In this document: positions 32,408-41,538 of the stretch, in pieces
How the letters are laid out: each line of letters opens with the position of its first letter
How positions within the stretch are numbered: position 1 is the stretch's first letter
Assembly: GCA_049790315.1 (NCBI GenBank)
Contig: JBAQYV010000200.1
Coordinates: 1 to 64,000 of the forward strand
Direction: 5' to 3'
DNA from: DASPOJ01 sp049790315
GTDB lineage: Bacteria; Acidobacteriota; Terriglobia; Acidiferrales; UBA7541
DNA: 64,000 nt
Translations under genes and position numbers: made by a program
The notes under the pieces: model-generated
Told to the model about the DNA's origin: nothing
The model's database searches: none
The model's input: only the letters and a program-made list of their open reading frames with translations

Positions 32408-34807
32408 TTATCGTTCCACGTCCACCATGTAGTCGCGGCCTTCCCATGAATTGCTTTCCGGCCAGAAGAAAGTGAATCGAATGCGTGTTTGCTGTGCCGC
32501 GGCCATCGGAATATCGACGAACTCAATGCCGAACGCGGTTGACGCGGACGAAGTGTCATTGACCGTGCGCCACTCGTCGCTCGTCCAGTGAAGGCGGAAG
32601 GGAGCAGGGACCTGGACGCGTAGTTTGTGACCTTTCTTGACGGCGCGCACTTGACGATTCGGTTTCCAGATTTCCAATAATTGGCACGCCTTTCGATCGC
32701 CAAGGTACCGATTGGCAACTTCCGGAATCACATCGAACACATGGCCATCGGCTACGGACTTGAGTAGCTTGACGTACTCCGCGTGTGCCCACATCAGAGG
32801 CATCGCCGATCCTGTGGGGCGGCCGAGGAACATATACTTTTTCGGCTTGTCGTGCTCGTCCCAGACTTGCTCCGGCAGCAGACCTGTCGCGGACGCAAAG
32901 CGTTCGATCGCTCTGATAAACGGTTTGACGTCGTGACCCGCTGCGAGCTCGAAGTGCGCCCGTTCTCCCGTCAGAAGCGGCCACGCGCGCCCGGTGCCCC
33001 ATCCGGCGTAAGGCCCTCCGTCGTCTCGCTGGCCGTAACCGTCATGATTGTAACGATGCCACACCGGGCCCATCGGAGTGTCCACTTTCAGAATTGCATC
33101 GATTACTTTCAATGAATCCACGATCAACGGATCGTCCGGTTTCCTGATCCCGTAACGAACCAACTCCAGAAAACCAGGATCGACAATCTCCTTCGCCGGA
33201 AATGAATTACGGGAGCCTGGAGCGTGGTTGGCGATTTTCAGGATTCCCGAATTCGGATCCTCCGCGGGCGTGGGGTTGCCTACATCGTCAGGCAGGATCC
33301 GTATATAGTGGCGGCTAACGCCAGGGACTAGGGTTCCTTCCGTAGTGACGGTCCACGCTTCGACATGTGATTCGAGAAAGTCGGCGTATTGCTCAAGATA
33401 CTCAGCGGCGGCTTTGTTCTTTCGTTGTCTGCAAAAGCACGCCGCGCCAATCAGGGCGGCAATGTTGGACGCCAAAGTGGAAGGCGAGTAACCGCTAGCT
33501 TCCTCCCAACGTTCCTGCTGCGTTACGGGTCCGTGCCGAAGCAAGTAACCCGCGGCTTTCATGACCATGGGGTAGGGGTCAAAATCTTGAAAAGCACTCT
33601 GGCGACTGAGGCGCAAGGCCAGCATGATTGGGAAGGCGACCTCATCCAGTTGGATTCCCCGCCAGTACGGATTTCCGTTCACCCAGAAGTTTTGTGAAAA
33701 ACCACCATCTTCCTGCTGGCAAACGACGAGATAGATGAGGGCGCGCAGCGCTGTTTCCTGCTCACCGCCGGCGAGCAGGGCGCACGCGCTGTTGACCATA
33801 TCTCGGGTCCAAACCAAGTGGTACCCGCCTTGGTCTTTGTCACCCGCGGCTTCTCCCCACGGTATTGCGAGAGAGGCGATCAAGGCGCCGGCATAGGACT
33901 TGTCCTCGTGAGCCAGAAGCAAACTGAAACTGCTGTGATACAGATTGCCCTTGTCACTCGAAAACTTCTCTAAGGGAAATTGGTGCGCGGAAGTACGATT
34001 CCATTGCTCGACGTATCGTTTGCGATGTTCTCCGAAGGGAGTGCCCAGCGCCTGAAGGAGCGTGGCGATCGCGTGATGTTCGGTGTCTCCGAACGAGAGG
34101 CCAAGTGTGAATTCGCGCTGGTCGCTCAGATCGACTTCGCCGGTCAGGGCGATGTTGCCGTCCGAGGCATGGTCAAATTCCCAGTCCATTTGAAAGTTGC
34201 CGCCTAGATCGGTCCAGCCGTCGCTGCGGCCCACATAGCCGCATGAAGTACGTAAAAATGGAACCGTCGCGCCCAACGCCAGCCACCTTCCTTCTTTCTG
34301 CGCCATGAGAATCTTGCGGCCGTCGAGTTCGGCGACATAACCGTTGTTGCCCCACCCTCCGACTTCGAGATGAGGAGCGCAAAGCGCGTACAGGTGCAAC
34401 TTCGAAACAAACGATTCATCGCCTGTCAATTTCGTGCGCTGAAGAACGCAGGCGAGATGCGGGTCCGTGATAATTTCCTTTACGACGGCGTAGCGGCCGT
34501 CCGGATCGGAGTTCGTGCAGCGGTATCCCAGCGCATGATCGGAGATCCGCTCGAATTTGGATTTAAGATGGCGCTTCTCCTCATGGAAGAAAGTCTTGCC
34601 ATCGGTAATCAAATATTGAAGGTCCCGAAGTTGCGGCCGATCCACCGTTGGATAGTAGACTTCAGTGATGATGCCGTTCCAGAGCGTGAACCAAATTTTA
34701 CTGGAGGCCGCGTATGCGGTTCCCACACCGTCTTTGCCTCCATGTGTCCATCGTGGAGGAATCCCTGGATGTCCAAACGCTCCATTTTCACTCTCTGCCT
34801 TGGTCAT
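32408..34807 (-). CDS. GH15 glucoamylase/glucodextranase
   Basis: 799 residues. An N-terminal beta-sandwich (about 1-270, glucodextranase-N-like, starting PGIPPRWTHGGKDGVGTAY) precedes the (alpha/alpha)6 barrel (about 285-690). Catalytic acids are the Glu in ERWEEASGYSPST (near residue 434) and the Glu in GLLPEQVWDE (near 646); YHLVWTRDMVNSA is the substrate-binding motif. A C-terminal beta domain ends the protein. Releases beta-D-glucose from non-reducing ends of alpha-glucans. No signal peptide is visible, so it probably works on imported or stored oligosaccharides in the cytoplasm. Upstream genes encode a sugar transporter; downstream ones oxidise glucose. Confidence 0.93.
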   Translation of the reverse strand: MTKAESENGAFGHPGIPPRWTHGGKDGVGTAYAASSKIWFTLWNGIITEVYYPTVDRPQLRDLQYLITDGKTFFHEEKRHLKSKFERISDHALGYRCTNSDPDGRYAVVKEIITDPHLACVLQRTKLTGDESFVSKLHLYALCAPHLEVGGWGNNGYVAELDGRKILMAQKEGRWLALGATVPFLRTSCGYVGRSDGWTDLGGNFQMDWEFDHASDGNIALTGEVDLSDQREFTLGLSFGDTEHHAIATLLQALGTPFGEHRKRYVEQWNRTSAHQFPLEKFSSDKGNLYHSSFSLLLAHEDKSYAGALIASLAIPWGEAAGDKDQGGYHLVWTRDMVNSACALLAGGEQETALRALIYLVVCQQEDGGFSQNFWVNGNPYWRGIQLDEVAFPIMLALRLSRQSAFQDFDPYPMVMKAAGYLLRHGPVTQQERWEEASGYSPSTLASNIAALIGAACFCRQRKNKAAAEYLEQYADFLESHVEAWTVTTEGTLVPGVSRHYIRILPDDVGNPTPAEDPNSGILKIANHAPGSRNSFPAKEIVDPGFLELVRYGIRKPDDPLIVDSLKVIDAILKVDTPMGPVWHRYNHDGYGQRDDGGPYAGWGTGRAWPLLTGERAHFELAAGHDVKPFIRAIERFASATGLLPEQVWDEHDKPKKYMFLGRPTGSAMPLMWAHAEYVKLLKSVADGHVFDVIPEVANRYLGDRKACQLLEIWKPNRQVRAVKKGHKLRVQVPAPFRLHWTSDEWRTVNDTSSASTAFGIEFVDIPMAAAQQTRIRFTFFWPESNSWEGRDYMVDVER

Positions 34808-34845
34808 TCCGATTCTCCTCTTCCTCTATTCCTCACGCTCGTTCC

Positions 34846-35835
34846 TTAGTGGATCACGGGAGCAAGCGCGATCGAACCCAAACCCAATAGAAAGAATAGA
34901 AACATAATCGCAAGCAATCCCTTGGTTCGGTTTCCCGCGCCGTGAAACTCCTTCCACACAAAAATTCCCCATATCGCGGAGATCATCGTATTGCCCTCGC
35001 CGAGTGAGAACGACGTGGCGGGTCCAATCATCGGGACGTAGGAAGCCACGAAATTAGCGATCGTGCCGCTGCCCCAAATGAGTCCGCCTAATACTCCCCA
35101 CGCGTGCAGGCTCATGTGTCCTTTGAAATAGTCTTTCACTCGAAGCGGCTGGCCAGTCACTGGCCGCCGCATGAACGCGTAGTTCATTGGGAAATTCGAA
35201 ATGACGGCCCCCAAGGCGAAAACGAAAAACACAGTGTACGGGTCCAGGTGGCGCGGACCTGTCAATGCCTTCGCGACAAACGGGTAGAACAGCCCAACCG
35301 CGACGCCGCATGCCAGGCTCAATCCAATTCCTTTTCCAGTGGCCTTCGCGCCGCGAGCCAGGTCCCGATACGCCAGTGCATCGAGCATGATGGCGATGCA
35401 AATGAGCGCGATTCCTCCAAAAAGAAGAATGGGATTCCCTTTTGGCGAAATGATGTAGTTGATGACAGCTCCGATCACCAGCGCCAGACCGGCTCCGATC
35501 GGGAACGCTACCGCCATGCCCGCCACGGATATTGCGGCTACGAGGAGCAGATTCCCGACGTTGAAGATGACACCACCAAAGAATGCCTCGGCGAAACTGC
35601 GGAGACTAGCCGAACTTAGATTGCGAAAAAAACTGTCGGGTAATGCGGAGTTCTTACATCCGAGTGTTAGCCCAAACAACAGCGCGCACGCCAGAAGACC
35701 CCACATGTAGTCCCAGTAGAAAAGCTCGAACCGCCAGCGCTTATCTACCTTCTGTGTGTTCGCCCAACTGCCCCAGCAGAGCATGCTGAGTAGCATAAGT
35801 ACCAGAGCAACCGGGTAGGTATGTGGGAGAAACAA
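34846..35835 (-). CDS. GRP-family sugar transporter (GlcU/RhaT-like)
   Basis: 329 residues and ten hydrophobic helices with the family start FLPHTYPVALVLMLLSMLCWGSWANTQK (conserved CWGSWANT) and FYWDYMWG. Internal duplication typical of 10-TM drug/metabolite transporters. The start is a TTG at 35835 with GAGGTGA just upstream, keeping the conserved N terminus. It ends 38 nt before the glucoamylase ATG, so uptake (or efflux) of glucose or a short glucan and its processing are probably co-expressed. Confidence 0.88.
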   Translation of the reverse strand: MFLPHTYPVALVLMLLSMLCWGSWANTQKVDKRWRFELFYWDYMWGLLACALLFGLTLGCKNSALPDSFFRNLSSASLRSFAEAFFGGVIFNVGNLLLVAAISVAGMAVAFPIGAGLALVIGAVINYIISPKGNPILLFGGIALICIAIMLDALAYRDLARGAKATGKGIGLSLACGVAVGLFYPFVAKALTGPRHLDPYTVFFVFALGAVISNFPMNYAFMRRPVTGQPLRVKDYFKGHMSLHAWGVLGGLIWGSGTIANFVASYVPMIGPATSFSLGEGNTMISAIWGIFVWKEFHGAGNRTKGLLAIMFLFFLLGLGSIALAPVIH

Positions 35836-35938
35836 TCGTCACCTCGCGCGCGGCCGGGCGACCACGCCGCGTCGGGCAAGCGATCTCATTACAAAATCGC
35901 TGTCGCCGTTCGCTGGCACGTCGACGCGCGCTCCTCGA

Positions 35939-36574
35939 CTATGCCGCTTGTGTCTTGACGTGCGGTTTGTCGTCTTGCGCTGCGACCGGGGAGTTGCCTG
36001 TGGCTTCGATCTCGCCTTTTTCGTGGGAAGGAGCCTCAGCTTCCGGGGACGACGCTGTCTTCATTTCCACCCGAATACTCTTTGCAGGATTCGCTTTTGG
36101 CATCACGATCTCGAGTGTGCCGTCTTCGAATGTCGCCTTGGCCAGCGAGAGATCCACCTCGGCGGGCAGATCGATGACGCGCAACACCAGGTGCTCATGT
36201 CCGACCGAATGCGTGTGTTTGTGAGACGCGTGGTCTTCGTGCGGCTCTGCTTTTCCGCTAACACTCACTCGCCGTGGCTCCAGACTTACTTTGATTTCCT
36301 GTCTGGCGAACCCAGGAATTTCGGCGCGAACGACGAACTGTTCGCCGGATTCCGAGATGTGGAACTTCACCGACGTCAGCAGTTCGGATTCTGCGAGGAA
36401 CCAATCCGTCCTGTCGCTTCCCGGCGCGCGTCCGCGGCCTTCGTAAATCTCATAGGCGCGCCGAGCAACCAAATGGAATACGTCTTGTGTATGTTCGGAA
36501 AATTCATGAATGGATACGGGATTCAAACTGGTGCTGATTTTCACGGACAATTCAGGCGGAGAATGGTGTTTCAT
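35939..36574 (-). CDS. DUF2934-Hsp20 fusion, small heat-shock protein
   Basis: 211 residues. Residues about 28-65 (DVFHLVARRAYEIYEGRGRAPGSD...DWFLAESEL) are a DUF2934 helix pair, followed by an alpha-crystallin domain (about 66-165) with FVVRAEIPGFARQEIKVSLE and ATFEDGTLEIVMPKA. A His-rich loop (DHASHKHTHSVGHEH, about 115-129) interrupts the domain and could bind metal. The C-terminal tail is charged and disordered and lacks a clear I-x-I anchor. The ATG has AAGGA about 8 nt upstream. An ATP-independent holdase is predicted. It is next to the metallothionein gene on the same strand, suggesting a stress-response pair. Confidence 0.9.
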   Translation of the reverse strand: MKHHSPPELSVKISTSLNPVSIHEFSEHTQDVFHLVARRAYEIYEGRGRAPGSDRTDWFLAESELLTSVKFHISESGEQFVVRAEIPGFARQEIKVSLEPRRVSVSGKAEPHEDHASHKHTHSVGHEHLVLRVIDLPAEVDLSLAKATFEDGTLEIVMPKANPAKSIRVEMKTASSPEAEAPSHEKGEIEATGNSPVAAQDDKPHVKTQAA

Positions 36575-36773
36575 TGTTTTCCTTCTTTCTGTGCAATAAA
36601 TTTCTGTTTCCGCGCTCTAAAACAGGCACACCTCTTCTGAAATGAGTCATTTGCCGCGTTCCTGATATTGGCGCTTCATTGCCGATTGCTCTGACGCGAA
36701 TAGCGGCGGTCGACAAACTGAGTCTTGGTTTGTAGCCTGTGGTTCGTTCAGCAACTGCTGAACACAATTTTGA

Positions 36774-36929
36774 CTATGAAGTTTTGCCTTTGCATCCGGC
36801 ATGCCCGCACGAGCAATCGACGTCCGGCGTCTCTTCCATCGCCGCACACTCTGTGCTGCAGTATTTGCCCGACGTCGTCATGCACGAACAAACGGGGTGT
36901 GCGCACTTCGTGGCTTCTATAGGTGTCAT
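36774..36929 (-). CDS. bacterial metallothionein (51 aa)
   Basis: A short gene on the minus strand with a strong AGGAG 7 nt before its ATG. The 51 residues contain eight Cys in the SmtA/BmtA arrangement: KCAHPVCSC (9-16), GKYCSTECA (21-29) and CSCGHAGCKG (39-48). Compared with cyanobacterial SmtA, the second Cys of the first cluster is replaced by His (CAHPVC) and the last Cys of CGHxGCxC is lost. Such proteins bind Zn2+ (also Cd2+ or Cu+) in the cytoplasm. It precedes the DUF2934-Hsp20 gene by 199 nt and diverges from the NADH dehydrogenase gene. Confidence 0.85.
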   Translation of the reverse strand: MTPIEATKCAHPVCSCMTTSGKYCSTECAAMEETPDVDCSCGHAGCKGKTS

Positions 36930-37198
36930 TTCGTTTCTCCTGGCTTCGGATCAACAGTATGCGATCCCAAACGCATCTTAGGCGCTTGCAACCACTGCTT
37001 CTGTTCAAAATGGAACATATCTATTGGATGCTCACGCGCTGGCTTTCGTGATGGCCTTATGGTTTTTGGTCGGGCGTAGATGTGCCGGGACTCTATCGGC
37101 CCAAGAGAGCCTTGAACCTCGATTTACAACATGAACTCTCTTTGGACCTTTCGGGCGTTCGTCGGCATCCATTAATGTATGTGTGGCTGGACGCGGCA

Positions 37199-38497
37199 AT
37201 GAAGCATGTTGTCATCGTCGGAGGAGGTTTTGCCGGGCTGAACTGTGCCCGCAAGCTCGCGGCGCATCGCGAGGTTCGAATCACGCTGATCGACAAGCAC
37301 AACTACACTCAGTTCCAGCCGTTGCTCTACCAGGTGGCTGGCGGCTTTCTGTCTCCCAGCAATGTCTCCTTCAGTTTGCGAAACATACTCTCACGTCATG
37401 CCAATATTGAAGTGAAGATGGCGGAGGTCGCCTCGATCGATCTGAAGACGCGAACTGCCATCACGGCGGAGGGCCAGAAATACCAGGGCGACTACATGGT
37501 GTTAGCGGCCGGGTCACAGGCAAGCTTCTTTGATACACGCGGAGCCGCCCAAAACAGTTATCCCCTGTACTCACTGCACGACGCGGAATTGCTTCGGTCG
37601 CGGATACTCGCCGTCTTGGAGGCTGCTGACCGTGATGCTTCGTTGATTGCCAAGGGGGCACTCAACTTCGTGATTGTGGGAGGCGGCCCCACTGGGGCTG
37701 AAATGGCGGGAACGCTGGGTGATCTGCTTCACCGAGTGCTAAGAGACCAGTACCCGGATCTCCCTTTGAACGAGGCCTGTATATTTCTGATCGACTTGGG
37801 CCACGCCGTGCTGAGTACGTTCTCGCCAAAAGCGCAGGCCTACGCTGCGAACGCGCTGGCGGAACGCGGGGTACAAATCCGTCTCCATACGGCCGTCAAG
37901 GAAGTAGCTTCCGGCCACGTCGTGCTCGACGATGGAACCAGGATTCCAACTCACACCGTCATCTGGGCCGGAGGTTTGAGAGCGTCGCTTCTGTCAAACC
38001 ATATAGGGGCGCAGTTCGGTGAAGGCGGACGCATCGATGTTCAGCCCGACCTCACGGTCCAAGGCCTTCCGGGGGTTTACGCTCTGGGAGACTTTGCCAA
38101 CATTTCCGGTGAGGATGGGAAGGCGTTGCCGCAGCTTGCGTCTGTCGCCGAGCAGACGGGAAAGTGGTGCGCGAGAAATATCACGGCTGACATCGCCGGC
38201 GAATCTGGAAAGCCCTTTGACTATTTCGACAAAGGCATCATGGCAATGATTGGGCGCAATGCGGCGGTGGCTGAAGTTGGTGGGCACCGCTATGAAGTCC
38301 AGGGCGCGGTTGCATTCGCGGCTTGGATCGGCGTACACGCGGCGTTGTTGTGCACGACGCGGGCGAAAATCGAGGCTTTTGTGGAGTGGGCGTGGGACTA
38401 CTTCGGCAAAATAAAAGGCGACCGCGTGCTCGACCGCTTCGGCGAGGAAAGTATTAATTGGAACGACGACGAAGACACAACTGAAGCACGCACGTAG
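37199..38497 (+). CDS. ndh: type II NADH:quinone oxidoreductase (NDH-2)
   Basis: 432 residues from the ATG at 37199, where the FAD fold HVVIVGGGFAGLNCARKL begins. The frame is open upstream (ATG 37082, 37175), but that part is not conserved. A second dinucleotide motif FVIVGGGPTGAEMAG binds NADH, and LPGVYALGDFANI binds flavin. The C terminus contains a hydrophobic/amphipathic segment (AVAFAAWIGVHAALLCTT, then AFVEWAWDYF) for membrane attachment. Transfers electrons from NADH to quinone without proton pumping. It faces the bc/caa3 respiratory operon convergently, and both serve the same chain. Confidence 0.92.
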   Translation: MKHVVIVGGGFAGLNCARKLAAHREVRITLIDKHNYTQFQPLLYQVAGGFLSPSNVSFSLRNILSRHANIEVKMAEVASIDLKTRTAITAEGQKYQGDYMVLAAGSQASFFDTRGAAQNSYPLYSLHDAELLRSRILAVLEAADRDASLIAKGALNFVIVGGGPTGAEMAGTLGDLLHRVLRDQYPDLPLNEACIFLIDLGHAVLSTFSPKAQAYAANALAERGVQIRLHTAVKEVASGHVVLDDGTRIPTHTVIWAGGLRASLLSNHIGAQFGEGGRIDVQPDLTVQGLPGVYALGDFANISGEDGKALPQLASVAEQTGKWCARNITADIAGESGKPFDYFDKGIMAMIGRNAAVAEVGGHRYEVQGAVAFAAWIGVHAALLCTTRAKIEAFVEWAWDYFGKIKGDRVLDRFGEESINWNDDEDTTEART

Positions 38498-38599
38498 GGG
38501 AATGAGTCAACCGAGGACTCCTCGCATGTTTGATGTTGCGAACGACCCGGCACAGCGCACTGGGAGTGCTCGTAAGTCTTGTGCAGGTCAGATCAAACT

Positions 38600-39466
38600 C
38601 TAGGCAGAAGAAACTCCGCGACTCGCATCTTGCGGAGCCAGAATGTTCGTTCTCTCCGGAGCGAGAAGTTGGAAAGTGATGAGAATCGCCGGAACTAAGA
38701 ACACAAAAGAACCGAGAACCCACATGATGACTGCGCCGAGAACTTGGTCCGAAAGCGCCGAAACGTGGAATGGATTCGGTCCGGTTACGTAGAACGAATA
38801 AGCTGGCTTGTCGCAAAAAGCCAGAAAAGCGGCAAGAGCCGTGTTCACGATGTCCGCGGACATTAAGTACAGCACCATCATCCAGCTGGATGATCGGCCG
38901 TGGCTTGGCCATGGATGGATAATGACCCACCAAAACATCAGTGACGATGCTAGAAAACAGATGTGTTCAAAATTGTGCCAATTTTCGTGAAGCAATGCAT
39001 AATCGTATGCTGCGGGCACATGCCAAATCACAAAAACCAAATTCATAGCCAGCCAGGCAACGATCGGCGCGATCAGAAAACGTTCAACTCTGCGTAGCAA
39101 CGTCCAGACGAAGAATGGGCGCAAGACACTCTTCACTGTCCATCTTGGCAGGCCGCGGAGTAACGGCACAATCGGAGCGCCGAGAACGATAAGAGGCGGC
39201 ACAACCGACATCAACAATAGATGCTGCACCATGTGCGCGCTTAGCAAAACATCTGCGAAGGCGTCGATCGGCGATCCAATTGAGAGCCACAAAACAAGCA
39301 TTCCCAGCAAGAACGAGGTCAATCGCCATCCGGTGAAATATTTCGGCCGTGTAGCGCGAATCGCGAACCAACCGCGCGCGTATATTGCCGCGACGACGGC
39401 CACCGTAACCGAAATCCCGATCGGTGGAGACCAGGAAGCAAGAAGCGCGCGTATTTCTGTGATCAT
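38600..39466 (-). CDS. ctaG: caa3-type oxidase assembly protein CtaG
   Basis: 288 residues and about seven TM helices. Family landmarks: GWFAIRATRP at the N terminus, SIGSPIDAFADVLLSAHMVQHLLLMSVVPPLIVLGAP with the conserved His pair, IWHVPAAYDYALLHENWHNFEHICFL and FWWVIIHPWP. CtaG is needed to insert copper and assemble caa3 cytochrome oxidases. It is the last gene of the operon that begins with oxidase subunit II at 46454, 9 nt after the cytochrome b stop. Confidence 0.92.
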   Translation of the reverse strand: MITEIRALLASWSPPIGISVTVAVVAAIYARGWFAIRATRPKYFTGWRLTSFLLGMLVLWLSIGSPIDAFADVLLSAHMVQHLLLMSVVPPLIVLGAPIVPLLRGLPRWTVKSVLRPFFVWTLLRRVERFLIAPIVAWLAMNLVFVIWHVPAAYDYALLHENWHNFEHICFLASSLMFWWVIIHPWPSHGRSSSWMMVLYLMSADIVNTALAAFLAFCDKPAYSFYVTGPNPFHVSALSDQVLGAVIMWVLGSFVFLVPAILITFQLLAPERTNILAPQDASRGVSSA

Positions 39467-39475
39467 GCTAGGCGC

Positions 39476-40990
39476 TCACTGGCTTGTTGAATTGAGTGGT
39501 TTATCGTGGTGATTTGACAAGGATTCGGATGTTCCAATCACAGCGCGCGAAGGATCGCGAGCCGGCGCTCGATTGCCATTCAGCGTCTCAAGAAATCGCA
39601 CCAAGGCGGTGGTTTCCGGCGGACTCAATGCGCTTCCATAAGCAGGCATGTTCCCGCCGCCCTGCAGGACTTGTCGGATCAGTTGATCTTCCGTCAGCCG
39701 CGTCGCGACTGCGTCCAGTTCAGGCCCTCGCATTCCGCCCACGCCGTCAAGAGCGTGGCAGTTGCGGCATTGTTTGTCCTGAAAGACGAGCGCGCCCTCC
39801 CGCTCCAGAGGGGTTCTTCCCTTCAAGAATTTAGCCGGTACCGGGTCTCCGCTCCACGCGTCCATGATCGGGCTCCACGGACTGTAAGTCGCCAGTCTGG
39901 TCAAGGCACCCAGCGAGACAGCGATCATCATGACCATGAGCACGGCTACCGGCCGGCGCGACCAATGCTTTTCGCCCTCGCCCGCAACTAACGGCAATAG
40001 CAACAACGCACCGATCGCAAGTACGGGCGCTACCAGCAGAAACGGAGTTTCCAGTGTAGGCGGCAGATAGGCGAGCATCGCGTAGAGCCAAAGGAAAACC
40101 ATATCCGGCTTCGGAACTGCCTGAATAATGGTTGGGTCCGGCGGCCCTGATGGGCCAAATGGTCCGAAGAAAAGCGCACATGCCATGATGGCCAGGATAA
40201 TTGCCGCGGCGAAAGTTACATCCTTCCAGGCGGCATCCGGAACGAACGGAATGCCGTTTTTGAGCGTCAGGCTTTCGTATTCTTCGACGTAAGTGCTCTT
40301 CCGCACCAGCCGGCCCGGCATCGGCCACTCGTTGATGCCAAGATACAACACCATCCATACGTGCAGGGCTACGCAGCCCAGCAAGATTCCGGGAATAACG
40401 AACACATGCAATGCAAAGAAACGCGAAAGCGTCGCTCCGCCGATGATGGGACCGCCTAACATTAGATGGACGATCCGCGCCCCGATAAATGGAACGCGGC
40501 CCGCGATCGATGCGCCGATGCCAAGGCCCCAATAGGCATCCTGATCGAAGCGCAGCACCTGACCGGTGAAGGCCATGCCTAGCGTGAGCAACAGCAGAAA
40601 GACGCCGACGATCCAGGTTAATTCTCGAGGGAATTTGTATGCTCCGAACAAAAACACTTGCGCCATGTGGATCAGCACGATGGCAATCATGAAGTTCGAA
40701 CCCCACCCGTGCAGAGCCCGAAGAAACCAACCGAGATATAGGCCATGATTCAGGAATTGCAGGCTATTCCAAGCCTCACCAGCGGAAGGGACATAAACCA
40801 GAGCGAGCAGAATGCCTGTCACAATCTGCAGCATCAAGATGACGAGCGCCGCGCTGCCAAATACGTACCACCAACTCGCACTGCTACGAGGAACCCGATG
40901 CCCGGCTACTTCCGTAATGGGGCCAGCCAGGCCCGTACGCTTCTCGATCCAGCGATACAGTTCGACGCCGCGTTGTTTTAGCCCTGGCAC
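39476..40990 (-). CDS. cytochrome b (b6/subunit IV type) fused to a cytochrome c domain
   Basis: 504 residues. The N-terminal four-helix bundle holds the heme b ligands: His in FLRALHGWGSNF and VLIHMAQVF, and the second pair in FALHVFVIPG and VALHVWMVLYLG. Several further helices (about 250-390) correspond to the subunit IV part of cytochrome b. The C-terminal soluble domain has one c-type heme site, CRNCH, with a Met ligand candidate in NMPAYGSAL. Quinol-oxidising core of a bc complex. The start overlaps the Rieske gene by 13 nt. The covalent c domain would shorten electron transfer toward the oxidase. Confidence 0.93.
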   Translation of the reverse strand: MPGLKQRGVELYRWIEKRTGLAGPITEVAGHRVPRSSASWWYVFGSAALVILMLQIVTGILLALVYVPSAGEAWNSLQFLNHGLYLGWFLRALHGWGSNFMIAIVLIHMAQVFLFGAYKFPRELTWIVGVFLLLLTLGMAFTGQVLRFDQDAYWGLGIGASIAGRVPFIGARIVHLMLGGPIIGGATLSRFFALHVFVIPGILLGCVALHVWMVLYLGINEWPMPGRLVRKSTYVEEYESLTLKNGIPFVPDAAWKDVTFAAAIILAIMACALFFGPFGPSGPPDPTIIQAVPKPDMVFLWLYAMLAYLPPTLETPFLLVAPVLAIGALLLLPLVAGEGEKHWSRRPVAVLMVMMIAVSLGALTRLATYSPWSPIMDAWSGDPVPAKFLKGRTPLEREGALVFQDKQCRNCHALDGVGGMRGPELDAVATRLTEDQLIRQVLQGGGNMPAYGSALSPPETTALVRFLETLNGNRAPARDPSRAVIGTSESLSNHHDKPLNSTSQ

Positions 40991-41523
40991 GAAAAGCGCT
41001 CCGGTTTTGCCATGCTTGCCGGGGTTGAAAGCGTAGGCAATTCCCCCGCCTTGATCATCAGTTGACCGCCGGCAATCTTGTAGCTGTATTCAAATAGTCC
41101 GCGCAGGGGCGGACCCGCTGCGCGACTCCCGTCCTGGTAATACGCACCGCCGTGGCAGGGGCACAGAAAGAGCTTCGATTGTGGAAACCATCGCACCGGA
41201 CATCCCAAGTGCGCGCAGTTAATGGCGAATACCTGGAATTTGTTGGTCGCAACATGGCTGACCCAGCAGGGAACCGTGGCGGTTTGTCCATCCCATGCGA
41301 CACTTACGGGATTCCGGTAACTCGCTAATCGCGTTTCGCCGACGGGGAACTGGTCTACAGATCCGAGCGTCGCCCAGGAGTAGCGGCTGGAATCTTTTTT
41401 TAGAACGGGTCCCAGTAGGTAACCGACTATGGGTACGGCGAGCACGACACCGACAATGCCATTCAGCAGAACGGCCATTTTCATAAGAAAAGCGCGTCTG
41501 GAATGTTCGGTACGATCAGTCAT
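40978..41523 (-). CDS. Rieske [2Fe-2S] subunit of the bc complex
   Basis: 181 residues. A twin-arginine-like start (RRAFLMKMAVLLNG) and a single anchoring helix (VGVVLAVPIVGYLLGPVL) precede the Rieske domain. Cluster motifs are CAHLGCPVRW and CPCHGGAYY, giving the two Cys and two His ligands plus the disulfide Cys. Receives an electron from quinol and passes it to the c-type heme. It overlaps the cytochrome b gene, as expected for stoichiometric subunits. Confidence 0.95.
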   Translation of the reverse strand: MTDRTEHSRRAFLMKMAVLLNGIVGVVLAVPIVGYLLGPVLKKDSSRYSWATLGSVDQFPVGETRLASYRNPVSVAWDGQTATVPCWVSHVATNKFQVFAINCAHLGCPVRWFPQSKLFLCPCHGGAYYQDGSRAAGPPLRGLFEYSYKIAGGQLMIKAGELPTLSTPASMAKPERFSCQG

Positions 41524-41538
41524 TGGCTGCTCCCATGT

